A stretch of 64,000 bases of DNA, from contig JAUUZY010000001.1 in assembly GCA_030592015.1 (NCBI GenBank), positions 1 through 64,000 on the forward strand. The letters are read 5' to 3'. The position numbers and the translations under genes were made by a program. The DNA comes from Candidatus Peregrinibacteria bacterium. GTDB taxonomy: Bacteria > Patescibacteriota > Gracilibacteria > UBA1369 > LOWO2-01-FULL-3. A model generated the notes under the pieces. It was not told where the DNA came from. It made no database searches and was given only the letters and a program-made list of their open reading frames with translations. Numbering within the stretch: position 1 is the stretch's first letter; the number at the start of each line of letters is the position of its first letter. Shown here in pieces: positions 16,895 through 25,132 of this stretch.

Positions 16895-18670
16895 TTAAGA
16901 CGAGTTTGAGAGTAGGTCCTGTTGGATAGTCAATAACTTGATCAATTTTTCCTTTTCGTTAGCCCTTTCGGCTTCAACGATTTGACTCTGTATATCCTTA
17001 AGCTTTTGGGCTTTTCTCGTTGCTTTCATTTTTTCTGTCAGTTTTTCAATCTCCATAAGCAAAGTTTCTTTTGGAAAGTTTCCGTATTTCCCCTCTGCAA
17101 ACAATAAAAATACATCTACTTTTCCTCTTAAGTCAGCCAAAACTTTACAATCAAGATCCCAACTGTCAAAAACATCTCGGGACGAATTATACTGATCAGT
17201 CAACACCTTGTAAACACTTTTAATATCATCATTAAAATCATTTTCAGAAATTGATTTTACAACTTTTTCAAACAAAAATGGATACTCCAAAAGCAATGCC
17301 ATAACAATATCATCAATATTCATCTTGGCCACAATACCTGAACCATCACCTTCTGACGGTTCAAAAGACTTCGCTGGATGGCCAACTGGCAACTGAAAAT
17401 GCTCTATTTCATCATACAAAGACTTCTCAGTAACACTCAATTTAGTAGCCAATTCACGAATATAATGATCCTTTCCCACCGACATCATATCTTTAAAATA
17501 AGGCAAAAGTTCTTTCAAGACCTTCACACGACCATCAAGACCAGAAATATCATTTCGATTAAGCAGGCTATCAATATAAACACTAATAAAAGCTTTAGCA
17601 TCAGAAATCACAAGCTTGAACCCATCCAAATCATCCAAAACAAAATCAGCCGGATCCTTTCCCGTCATAGCAGAAACAGTTTTCATCTCTATCCCCTGAG
17701 CCTGCAACAATGGATACGCCCTCTTTGTTGCCTCAAATCCAGCATCATCAGCATCAAAACAACTAACAGCAAGAGAAGTAAACCTTTTAAGCAATTTTGC
17801 ATGAGCAGCCGTAAGCGCAGTTCCAGAAGTTGCAACAATATTCTTAACACCAGATTGGTAAGGCAAAATTACATCAAAATATCCCTCCACCAACACAACA
17901 GAGCCAGATTCCTTTATAAACTTTTTTGCATGAGAAAACCCATACATAACATTACTTTTGCTATAAATCATATTCTCAGGAGAATTTAAATACTTTGGCA
18001 TTTGATCCTTTTTCAAAGCCCTTCCTCCAAATCCGCAAATTCGCCCTATATTATCAAAAATAGGAAACATTAATCTTCCACGAAATTTGTCATAAATATT
18101 ATCAGCGGCAATATTCTTTGAAGATACAAACCCGGACTTTATCAAAACCTTTTTACTTATCCCCTTTTTCAATAAATAACTATGCAGTACCTTATAATCA
18201 TCAGGGGCAAAACCAATCCTGAACTCCTTTATACTGGAATCGTTAAGTCCCCTTTTCTTCAAATAGCCTAAAACTTTCTTTCCATCATTTGTCTCAGTTA
18301 ACTCCTTCTCAAAAAAAGCACAAGCCAAATCATGCGCCTTATAGTATTCATCCTTCTCCGACTTTTTAGCATGATTTTGTTTTTCAAACTTATCCATCTT
18401 TACACCAGCCCTATCAGCCAAAAGTCTCAAGGCCTCTGAAAAAGAAATGCCTTCAACTTCTTCAACAAAAGAAAAAATATCTCCTCCCTTGCTACACCCA
18501 AAACAATGACATATCTGTTTTTCAGGACTAACAACAAAACTTGGTGTTTTTTCACTATGAAAAGGACAAAGCCCTTTATAGCTTTTTCCAGCCTTCTTTA
18601 GCTGAACATATTGGGAAACAACTTCCACAATACCCAAGCGACTTTTTACTTCCTCCACCAAATCAGCCAT
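16895..18670 (-). CDS. dnaG: DNA primase DnaG
   Basis: Synthesises RNA primers for replication. The 591-aa product has the CHC2 zinc-binding domain (Cys35, His38, Cys56, Cys59 in GLCPFHSEK and ICHCFGC). The catalytic core and Toprim fold follow, with VVLVEGYFDVI and SCFDADDAG, and a C-terminal region that would contact the DnaB helicase. Length is normal. It precedes rpoD by 27 bp, and the gap holds no clear terminator, so both are expected on one transcript. Confidence 0.97.
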   Translation of the reverse strand: MADLVEEVKSRLGIVEVVSQYVQLKKAGKSYKGLCPFHSEKTPSFVVSPEKQICHCFGCSKGGDIFSFVEEVEGISFSEALRLLADRAGVKMDKFEKQNHAKKSEKDEYYKAHDLACAFFEKELTETNDGKKVLGYLKKRGLNDSSIKEFRIGFAPDDYKVLHSYLLKKGISKKVLIKSGFVSSKNIAADNIYDKFRGRLMFPIFDNIGRICGFGGRALKKDQMPKYLNSPENMIYSKSNVMYGFSHAKKFIKESGSVVLVEGYFDVILPYQSGVKNIVATSGTALTAAHAKLLKRFTSLAVSCFDADDAGFEATKRAYPLLQAQGIEMKTVSAMTGKDPADFVLDDLDGFKLVISDAKAFISVYIDSLLNRNDISGLDGRVKVLKELLPYFKDMMSVGKDHYIRELATKLSVTEKSLYDEIEHFQLPVGHPAKSFEPSEGDGSGIVAKMNIDDIVMALLLEYPFLFEKVVKSISENDFNDDIKSVYKVLTDQYNSSRDVFDSWDLDCKVLADLRGKVDVFLLFAEGKYGNFPKETLLMEIEKLTEKMKATRKAQKLKDIQSQIVEAERANEKEKLIKLLTIQQDLLSNSS

Positions 18671-18709
18671 AGCCCGATAAATTTAAAGAGTAAAGACTTT
18701 ATACCGCAA

Positions 18710-19774
18710 TTACTTCTTCTTGGGAATAAAAATCAATGCAGCTGCCAAAATAGACATCAAAACAAGCAAAGCAATCAACATAAAAAATTTCTGCTGACCA
18801 CTAACCAAGGACACGGCCAATAGCCCCAAAAAAGCGGTAATCCCATAATAACTAAGAACAACTTTTCGCTTAGAGAAGCCCAAATCCAACAAACGATGAT
18901 GAAGATGCTTCAAATCCCCCTGCCAAAATTTCTTACCCTCCAAAGTTCTTCTCAGTACAACCCAAATCATATCCAATATAGGAATTCCCAAGACCAAAAA
19001 AGCAGTTGCAACCTTTCCACCTGAAAAAATAGCCAAACTAGCCAATAAGAAACCAAGAAAAGTACTACCTGTATCCCCCATCAGAATTTTTGGTTTCGGA
19101 AAATCAAAAATCATAAATGCCAAAGAAACCATTGCCAAAATAAGCGCCAAAGTAGCAACAACTACCTGAGTCTCGGGAGCATCATGAACGCCGGGATGAA
19201 TACTTAGAAAAAATATAGTCAAAGCGGCAATAAAACTAACACCACTATTAAGACCACTGACACCATCCAAAAAATTCATTACATTCACAATTGCCATAAC
19301 CCAAAAAATCGTAAAGATAGCACTCCAGAAAATTATTTCGACATTGAAAACTTCAAAAGAAACCCCTGTCAGATCCAGGACACCAAAAAACGGCAAGCTA
19401 AACGACAAAATTCCAATCCCAAACAAAACCAAAATGAGAGTAGCCAGAAATTGGAAAGCCAAACGAATCCAAGGACTTAAATCCAACAAATCATCAAAGA
19501 AACCCAAAAGTGCAATCAAGGATCCGGCAACAAGAAGCCCAATCAAAAGCTTGCTCATTGGAAGAAAAACAATAGAAGAAACAAAAAAGGCCAAATAAAT
19601 AACTATTCCACCATAGTAAGGAATAGGTTTTCTGGAAATACCATACTTTTCAGGCCTATCTAACAAGTTAATCTTCGGAAAAACCTTCGTAGCAAGAACA
19701 ACAAGAAACAAAGCCAAAACAAAAGAAAAAACCGCTGGCTTCCAAAATTGGGCAATAACACTATTTATATCCAT
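18710..19774 (-). CDS. Undecaprenyl-phosphate sugar-1-phosphate transferase (WecA/TagO type)
   Basis: A membrane enzyme of glycosyltransferase family 4 that links a sugar-1-phosphate, usually GlcNAc, to undecaprenyl phosphate to begin surface-polysaccharide or wall-polymer synthesis. The 354-aa protein has about ten membrane helices. Its cytoplasmic motifs are DDLLDL, NVMNFLDGVSGLNSG, LMGDTGSTFLGFLL and the HLHHRLLDLG histidine motif typical of WecA/TagO rather than MraY. It lies between truB and dnaG. The O-antigen-ligase-like gene at 23.2 kb could act later in the same pathway. Confidence 0.9.
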   Translation of the reverse strand: MDINSVIAQFWKPAVFSFVLALFLVVLATKVFPKINLLDRPEKYGISRKPIPYYGGIVIYLAFFVSSIVFLPMSKLLIGLLVAGSLIALLGFFDDLLDLSPWIRLAFQFLATLILVLFGIGILSFSLPFFGVLDLTGVSFEVFNVEIIFWSAIFTIFWVMAIVNVMNFLDGVSGLNSGVSFIAALTIFFLSIHPGVHDAPETQVVVATLALILAMVSLAFMIFDFPKPKILMGDTGSTFLGFLLASLAIFSGGKVATAFLVLGIPILDMIWVVLRRTLEGKKFWQGDLKHLHHRLLDLGFSKRKVVLSYYGITAFLGLLAVSLVSGQQKFFMLIALLVLMSILAAALIFIPKKK

Positions 19775-19812
19775 AAAATCAAATGATGATTGGCCAAAAT
19801 ACTAACATATAT

Positions 19813-20676
19813 TTAACTGAAAATCCTCTTTTTGTACTTGATACCAGTACCATCGCTGGAATTCTCCAAAACACCAACAAGCTTGTCTCTATACAAAGCC
19901 ATAACCACAACATCGTGATCAAATTTTTTACTCAAAAGAACCCTTCCATCACTCAAGCCCTCAAACTCCTCATCACTAAGCGCCAAAACCTCAAATCCAC
20001 TCAAAACATCCTCAAAAGGAATCAAAACATCCTCAATTTTATCAATTTCATCCAACTTCTTTGCATTTTCAAGCAAAAAATCACCAATTTTAGTCCTATT
20101 GAGCTCAAGAACATAAGCTCCAGAGCCCAATTCCTGCCCCAAATCATGCACTAACGAACGTATATAGGTACCCGAACCACAATTCACCCTAAATTTCAAC
20201 TCAGGCCACTCTCCACCTATCATTTCAAAGCCATCAATTTGAACTTTTCGTGATTTCAACTCCACATCACCTCCGGCACGCACAATGTCACAAGCACGCT
20301 TCCCTTTTACCTTCAAAGCAGAGTATTTAGGAGGCATCTGGTCAATCTCACCCAAAAACAGTGAGTTTATAGTATCTTGAACCTCTTTATCGCTTAAAAC
20401 GCCAGAAAACCCTGTTTCCTCAATCTCTCCATCAGCATCATAACTATCAGAAACAGCTCCAAACTTCGCCAAGACCTCATATTCCTTATCAGACCCAATA
20501 AAATACTCCAACAACTTAGTTCCATCCCCAACCGCCACAAGTAAAAGCCCCGTAGCCAAAGGATCCAAAGTCCCTGCATGTCCCACTTTTTTCACTCTCG
20601 TCAACCGTCTAACAGCAGAAATAACAGAAAAAGACCCCACACCACTACCCTTATCTATAAGAAAAAAACCATTCAT
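19813..20676 (-). CDS. truB: tRNA pseudouridine-55 synthase TruB
   Basis: Converts U55 of the tRNA T-loop to pseudouridine. The 287-aa protein begins MNGFFLIDKGSGVGS, the normal TruB N-terminus, so the ATG at 20676 is preferred to a longer frame entering murE. The catalytic motif KKVGHAGTLDPLATG contains the essential Asp. Motifs YSALKVKGKRACD and SGTYIRSLVHDLG are conserved. Only 2 bp separate it from the upstream murE-like gene. Confidence 0.95.
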   Translation of the reverse strand: MNGFFLIDKGSGVGSFSVISAVRRLTRVKKVGHAGTLDPLATGLLLVAVGDGTKLLEYFIGSDKEYEVLAKFGAVSDSYDADGEIEETGFSGVLSDKEVQDTINSLFLGEIDQMPPKYSALKVKGKRACDIVRAGGDVELKSRKVQIDGFEMIGGEWPELKFRVNCGSGTYIRSLVHDLGQELGSGAYVLELNRTKIGDFLLENAKKLDEIDKIEDVLIPFEDVLSGFEVLALSDEEFEGLSDGRVLLSKKFDHDVVVMALYRDKLVGVLENSSDGTGIKYKKRIFS

Positions 20677-20678
20677 AA

Positions 20679-22028
20679 TTAAGATTCTAAACGAACATTC
20701 GGCCTTTTTACCCATTCATCACGAAACAATTCAACCTCAACCTCCCTATCCAAAAGCTCCTCAACTACTTTTTTATCATTAAACGGAATCGCCTTCCCTT
20801 TTAAATAAAGATATTCCTGCGCCCCCTTTCCGGAAATAAGCACAGTATCATCCTCCTTTGCCAAGGTTAATGCCAACCTTATAGCTTCTCTCCTATCTGG
20901 AATCTTCCAAAAATCCTTCCCCTCGTCTCTCGAAATCCCCTCAGCCAATTGGTCAATTATACCCAACTCACTCTCATAATAAGGATCATCATTAGTTAGA
21001 ATAATATAATCCGCATTATCATTAGCAATCTTACCCATTCCAGGCCTTCTAGCCTTATCGCGCCCACCTCCGGTAGCCCCAAAAACAACAAAAAGCCTAC
21101 CCTTTGTAAGCTTCCTATACATAGCAAATAAATTCTCCAAAGCATCAGGAGTATGTGCAAAATCCACAATTACACCATATTTCTGACCACAATCCACAGA
21201 CTCAAACCGTCCAGCAACAACAACGCTATCCTCCAAACCGGATTTGATTTTTTCTATAGGAACCTGCAAAGCAATCGCACAAGAAGCAGCAGCTAACGCA
21301 TTATAGACATTAAATTCTCCAGGCATCTTTAGATCTATCGGAATAGCACTATTGGGAACATGAAGAATAAAACTGGATCCATCAGGCCTCTTTTCTACAT
21401 TTTCAGCATAAATCGTCGCAGATTTAAGCCCATAATTCATTTTTCTATCAGCAACAAATTGTCCGAAATAATCGAAATATTTATCATCAACATTTGAAAT
21501 AAGAACCTTAGCTACACCAAATTTTCTCCTACTGTTAGAAACATTCTTAAAAAGCTGCCCCTTTGCATTCAAATACGAATCAAAATTTCCATGATATTCA
21601 ATATGCTCAGGAGTTACATTCGTAACAACAGCCATATCAAAATTCACCCCATAAACTCTCGATTGAGTAACAGCATGTGACGAAACCTCCAAAACAGCGT
21701 ATTTACAGCCATTTTTTACCATCTGTCTAAGCAGTTTCTGAAAGGCAAACGGCCCCAAAGTCGTCTTGTTTGTATTATTTGTCCAAGCCTTATCACCAAG
21801 CACAAAATTGATAGTAGAAGCCATCCCCACCTTATGACCTGTCCCCTTCAATATATTAGTAAGAAGATTCACGGTTGTAGTCTTTCCATTGGTACCGGTA
21901 ACACCAATAACAATCATCTTATCAGAAGGAAACCAATAAAGAACAACCGCCAGCATGGCTTTTAGCCGATGAAAAAGAAGCCTAACAGGGTGAGTTTCCG
22001 GCAGTACCTTACGCAAATATTTCTTCAT
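20679..22028 (-). CDS. murE: MurE-like UDP-MurNAc-tripeptide synthetase lacking the N-terminal domain
   Basis: A Mur ligase that adds the third amino acid to the peptidoglycan stem peptide. The P-loop GVTGTNGKTTT lies near residue 43, instead of about residue 110 in standard MurE, so the uridine-binding N-terminal domain is essentially absent. The central motifs (EVSSHAVTQSRVYG, NVTPEHIEYHG, VDFAHTPDALEN, GGRDKARRPGMG) and the C-terminal domain are intact. The DNPR motif of diaminopimelate-adding enzymes is replaced by NDDPYYESE, so the amino acid added is uncertain. Length is 449 aa. It follows the riboflavin kinase gene after 6 bp. It could also be a MurE paralogue acting on another substrate. 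Confidence 0.85.
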   Translation of the reverse strand: MKKYLRKVLPETHPVRLLFHRLKAMLAVVLYWFPSDKMIVIGVTGTNGKTTTVNLLTNILKGTGHKVGMASTINFVLGDKAWTNNTNKTTLGPFAFQKLLRQMVKNGCKYAVLEVSSHAVTQSRVYGVNFDMAVVTNVTPEHIEYHGNFDSYLNAKGQLFKNVSNSRRKFGVAKVLISNVDDKYFDYFGQFVADRKMNYGLKSATIYAENVEKRPDGSSFILHVPNSAIPIDLKMPGEFNVYNALAAASCAIALQVPIEKIKSGLEDSVVVAGRFESVDCGQKYGVIVDFAHTPDALENLFAMYRKLTKGRLFVVFGATGGGRDKARRPGMGKIANDNADYIILTNDDPYYESELGIIDQLAEGISRDEGKDFWKIPDRREAIRLALTLAKEDDTVLISGKGAQEYLYLKGKAIPFNDKKVVEELLDREVEVELFRDEWVKRPNVRLES

Positions 22029-22034
22029 AGGAAT

Positions 22035-22415
22035 TTAGTCATCAAAAATGTCAGAGCGATTATAGCAATTTTTAACATATTCTACATCCTTTGAAATTTG
22101 CTCTTTTAGATGCGCCAAATCAGCAAAATCCTGAATATCACGGATTTTTTCCAGAATTTCAAGCTCCAATGTAGCACCCGGCAAAACCTCTCCAGACCAA
22201 TCAATCAAGTGTATTTCAGCCAAAACCTCGCCATCATCAATAGTAGGTCTATCCCCAATATGCACAGCAGCAGGCAGCCAAAGCTTATTCACAAGCGCTT
22301 TAGCTACATATACACCAGAAAACTCTCCATCATAAGAAATATTTAAGGTAGGAAACCCCAAAGTTCTGCCAATCTTATTCCCTTCCCTCACAATTCCAGA
22401 AAATTTATTCAACAT
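22035..22415 (-). CDS. ribF: Stand-alone riboflavin kinase domain (RibF C-terminal half)
   Basis: Phosphorylates riboflavin to FMN. The 126-aa protein corresponds only to the kinase half of bacterial bifunctional RibF. It has FSGIVREGNKIGRTLGFPTLNI (the PTAN-type motif), GVYVAKA, AVHIGDRPT and the helix FADLAHLKEQISKDVE. The FAD-synthetase half is missing, and no break or frameshift is evident upstream. The ATG at 22415 gives the family's usual N-terminus. A separate nucleotidyltransferase at 42.8 kb may supply the second step. The gene heads the minus-strand operon. Confidence 0.9.
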   Translation of the reverse strand: MLNKFSGIVREGNKIGRTLGFPTLNISYDGEFSGVYVAKALVNKLWLPAAVHIGDRPTIDDGEVLAEIHLIDWSGEVLPGATLELEILEKIRDIQDFADLAHLKEQISKDVEYVKNCYNRSDIFDD

Positions 22416-22441
22416 AACTGGATAATAACACAGACAAGCTG

Positions 22442-22470
22442 TTGACAAAACCGCATTCGATTGTTAGTAT
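22442..22470 (+). promoter_or_regulatory. Sigma-70 promoter of the 217-aa protein gene
   Basis: TTGACA (22442-22447), 17-bp spacer, TAGTAT (22465-22470). Transcription would begin near 22477, so the coding start is the ATG at 22502 and not the TTG that forms part of the -35 box. On the opposite strand a TTGTCA (22443-22448) and a TATTAT lie in the right order for the riboflavin kinase operon, but only 15 bp apart. Confidence 0.6.
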
Positions 22471-22501
22471 TAAATGCTTTTATTTTCTAGCTATAAAACA
22501 A

Positions 22502-23155
22502 ATGGAAAATCAAACAAGAAGAGCATTCTCAATTGTCCAAAATGAAGAGCTTGTCCCAATAGGTGTTAGCCCTGAGACAAGAGACTCAATCATAGGAATG
22601 ATACAGGAGGCTTTAGAAGTACAAAAACTGTCAATTTCAGAAAAAGAAGAACTTATTGAGATACTAAATATATTTATTGTCGCCAAACCAGACATAGGCT
22701 ATGGAAGGGACAACAATATCACACCCCATAAACTCACACGAAGACAAGTATCAATAGTAGAAGCTCTAAGCAACTATAGAGACATATCCACTCTTGAAAA
22801 TAATGGTTTTTTTGAAACACAAGCTGGAGACGAAAGAACTATAGCGGAAAGAATAGAAGTCCTAACAAATGAAGGAAAATTAGACCTATTAGGATCTGCA
22901 AATGAAATAAGCACAATGGCAGAAAAAAGATACGAAACATTAATGAGGATAAGAAATGCAAAAAATCCAGATATACCGTATCTAACACAAAAATACCGGA
23001 AGAGACTTACTCAAATGCTAGCCGCCGAAGAACTTGCAGAAGACAAAAACCTAGAAGCACCAATTAATACTTCAACAAAAACAATTGGAAATAACGACAT
23101 ATTGAAGCTGACAGCCCCAGAAGGAATGCTTTCAAAAATCAAAGTTTCCAACTAA
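22502..23155 (+). CDS. Hypothetical soluble protein, 217 aa
   Basis: No recognised family. It is rich in Glu, Lys, Ile and Asn, predicted mostly helical, without signal peptide or membrane segments. A stretch near residues 80-115 (LTRRQVSIVEALSNYRD) loosely resembles a helix-turn-helix, but not strongly enough for an assignment. The start is set by the upstream promoter. The O-antigen-ligase-like gene begins 29 bp downstream on the same strand. Confidence 0.6.
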   Translation: MENQTRRAFSIVQNEELVPIGVSPETRDSIIGMIQEALEVQKLSISEKEELIEILNIFIVAKPDIGYGRDNNITPHKLTRRQVSIVEALSNYRDISTLENNGFFETQAGDERTIAERIEVLTNEGKLDLLGSANEISTMAEKRYETLMRIRNAKNPDIPYLTQKYRKRLTQMLAAEELAEDKNLEAPINTSTKTIGNNDILKLTAPEGMLSKIKVSN

Positions 23156-23184
23156 ACTAGCTTTGTAACTTTTTAAAAGAGCAA

Positions 23185-24414
23185 ATGCGCAAACTGGGAT
23201 TTTTTTCAAAGATAAATAAGAAGCTCCTCTTTTTTAATCTGTTTTTCCTACAGATTTATCTACTTCGATTTCAAATAGGACCATTGCCTACAAATATGCA
23301 GGAAATCCTGATAGGACTGCAAGGGATTGCCTTCCTTGCAAGCATTATTCAAGAAAAAAAGGCAGTTAAAATTATCGAAAATATACGCAAACATTGGGTC
23401 ATTATAGGATTTGGAATACTCACATTAATATCTATTTTTACTGTAAAAATAGTAGAAAGAATCGACTTTATAAGACATTTGAAATTTACCTATCTTGCAA
23501 TAATTTTTGTATTTATTTTTCTAGAAACATTTAAAGAAAAGAGAGAGAGAGAAAATGCCGTAAAAATAATGGGATTTGGGGCCATAGCTTTTGGAATTTT
23601 TTCAATAATTTTTAACCTATTAGGCTACAATATTGCACATGACCTTCGCCTACTTGGACCGCTAGATGCAGCCGTATATCTCGCCTACTACCTAGTACCA
23701 TTTTTCATATTTTTTAGTATAAAATTTATAAGCAAAACAAAACAAAAAGATAATTTAATTTTTGCAATAATCCTAGGACTACTAATAATAGCAACACGCT
23801 CAATGGGGGCAATCGGAGGAAGTTTTCTGATTCTAACAATCTTCATAGTACAAAGGCACAGAAAAACGCTACTCAAAGGGAAAATTCGCAAAACTGCACT
23901 AGCTTTGGCAATAATCACAATTTCTGTCGTAATTTTCTACAGCAAAGTCTTGCCAACACTAAAAACTGACTACTCAAGTCTCGACGAAAGAGGCGAAATA
24001 TGGAGAACCTCAATGCAACTATTGAAAGAACCTAAACATATAGTTTTCGGCGTAGGCTTCGGACAATTCCAACAGCATTATGTCGAGAATGTAGAACAAG
24101 CCCTGGGACAAAAACCATTAGATTATTTCGTCCTTCAACCACACAATATTTTCTTGTTATTCATATTTCACTATGGAATTTTCGGATTAATTTTCTTACT
24201 CTTTCTAATGTACGAAATAACAAGAAACATTATAAAAACAGATTCAAAAACAGATATACAGATAATAAGTAGCTATATAGTGCTGTACTTTTTTATTCAC
24301 GGACTAATAGACACGCCTTTCTTTAAGAACGACATGCTAATTTTGCTAATACTCTTCCTAGAAATGGGATTCCCCTACCCCAAACCGGCAACCAAATCCA
24401 TCAAAACAGAATAA
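23185..24414 (+). CDS. O-antigen ligase/polymerase-like membrane protein
   Basis: A 409-aa integral membrane protein with about ten or eleven hydrophobic helices and one larger external loop (roughly residues 255-315). The loop and the following helix contain the Wzy_C/WaaL-type element LQPHNIFLLFIFHYGIFGL. Family members polymerise surface polysaccharides or transfer them to a lipid or protein acceptor. The 3' end overlaps the convergent tpiA gene by 40 bp. A role together with the WecA/TagO-type transferase at 18.7 kb is plausible. The acceptor cannot be read from sequence. Confidence 0.8.
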   Translation: MRKLGFFSKINKKLLFFNLFFLQIYLLRFQIGPLPTNMQEILIGLQGIAFLASIIQEKKAVKIIENIRKHWVIIGFGILTLISIFTVKIVERIDFIRHLKFTYLAIIFVFIFLETFKEKRERENAVKIMGFGAIAFGIFSIIFNLLGYNIAHDLRLLGPLDAAVYLAYYLVPFFIFFSIKFISKTKQKDNLIFAIILGLLIIATRSMGAIGGSFLILTIFIVQRHRKTLLKGKIRKTALALAIITISVVIFYSKVLPTLKTDYSSLDERGEIWRTSMQLLKEPKHIVFGVGFGQFQQHYVENVEQALGQKPLDYFVLQPHNIFLLFIFHYGIFGLIFLLFLMYEITRNIIKTDSKTDIQIISSYIVLYFFIHGLIDTPFFKNDMLILLILFLEMGFPYPKPATKSIKTE

Positions 24415-25034
24415 GGATCATCGGCTTTTATAACTCCTGAAGCCAACAACACACCACTTGCTCCTAGAGATAAGGCAATACACACATCCTCTCTATCTTT
24501 TACACCTGCACCAACCAAGAGTCTATTTTCTCCTACCAATCCAACAGCATCTTCAATAACTTCAGGACCAGCTTTTGAAACAGAAACATCTCCACCAATA
24601 AGCTCCGGCGGCTCAACAGCTATCAAGTCCGGGCCCCATTCAACAATCTTCTCTGCCGCAGCAGGAGTATCCGCACAAACTATAGTAAAAAGCTCTGCAT
24701 CACGAGCACTCTCAATGGCTTTCATAAGCTTCTGATTTTCCAACTGATATTCAGCATGATTCAACAAAGTTCCATAAGCACCGGTCGCTTTCACCACATC
24801 CGGCAAAACATGACCGGTAAAACTACCATATCCAACAGGATCAATATGTTGAGCAAAGACAGGAATATTTACAGCTCTAACCACATCAAGCAAATCAATA
24901 TGATTAACTGCAACCCCAATAGAGGCACCCGTTTCCTGCGCAACTCTCTCATGGATTTTTGCAAGCTCTACAGCAGAAGCTCCAGTCGCTTGCTCGTAAG
25001 CCTTAAAATTGACTATAATTAGAGGTAATTTCAT
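24375..25034 (-). CDS. tpiA: Triosephosphate isomerase, archaeal type
   Basis: Interconverts dihydroxyacetone phosphate and glyceraldehyde-3-phosphate in glycolysis. The 219-aa length and the sequence pattern are those of the short archaeal family rather than the roughly 250-aa bacterial family. Landmarks are IIVNFKAY (Asn and Lys), GTLLNHAEYQ (catalytic His) and IAVEPPELIGG (catalytic Glu). The phosphate-binding end reads VGAGVKDREDV and LASGVIKADDP. The ATG at 25034 was preferred to an in-frame ATG at 25049, because a -10 box occupies 25041-25046. Confidence 0.93.
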   Translation of the reverse strand: MKLPLIIVNFKAYEQATGASAVELAKIHERVAQETGASIGVAVNHIDLLDVVRAVNIPVFAQHIDPVGYGSFTGHVLPDVVKATGAYGTLLNHAEYQLENQKLMKAIESARDAELFTIVCADTPAAAEKIVEWGPDLIAVEPPELIGGDVSVSKAGPEVIEDAVGLVGENRLLVGAGVKDREDVCIALSLGASGVLLASGVIKADDPYSVLMDLVAGLG

Positions 25035-25040
25035 AGAGAA

Positions 25041-25068
25041 AATATACACAAATTATAGAACTAAACAA
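25041..25068 (-). promoter_or_regulatory. Promoter of tpiA, predicted leaderless
   Basis: On the minus strand, TTGTTT (25063-25068), 16-bp spacer, TATATT (25041-25046), then 6 bp and the ATG at 25034. A second TATAAT lies at 25052-25057 but without a good -35 box. Confidence 0.45.
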
Positions 25069-25069
25069 A

Positions 25070-25098
25070 TTGACTGCTTAGCCATTTTTTGCTATAAT
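25070..25098 (+). promoter_or_regulatory. Strong sigma-70 promoter of the giant-gene pair
   Basis: TTGACT (25070-25075), 17-bp spacer, perfect TATAAT (25093-25098). The expected transcript start near 25105 gives a 28-nt AT-rich leader without a Shine-Dalgarno sequence before the ATG at 25133. It is the best-matching plus-strand promoter in the window. Confidence 0.75.
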
Positions 25099-25132
25099 TA
25101 TATGAACTAACAAAAACAAAACAAAAATAAAT

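Noticed and set aside
22442-22501. TTG start for the 217-aa protein
   Set aside because: The TTG is the -35 box of a good promoter; the ATG at 22502 lies downstream of the expected transcript start.
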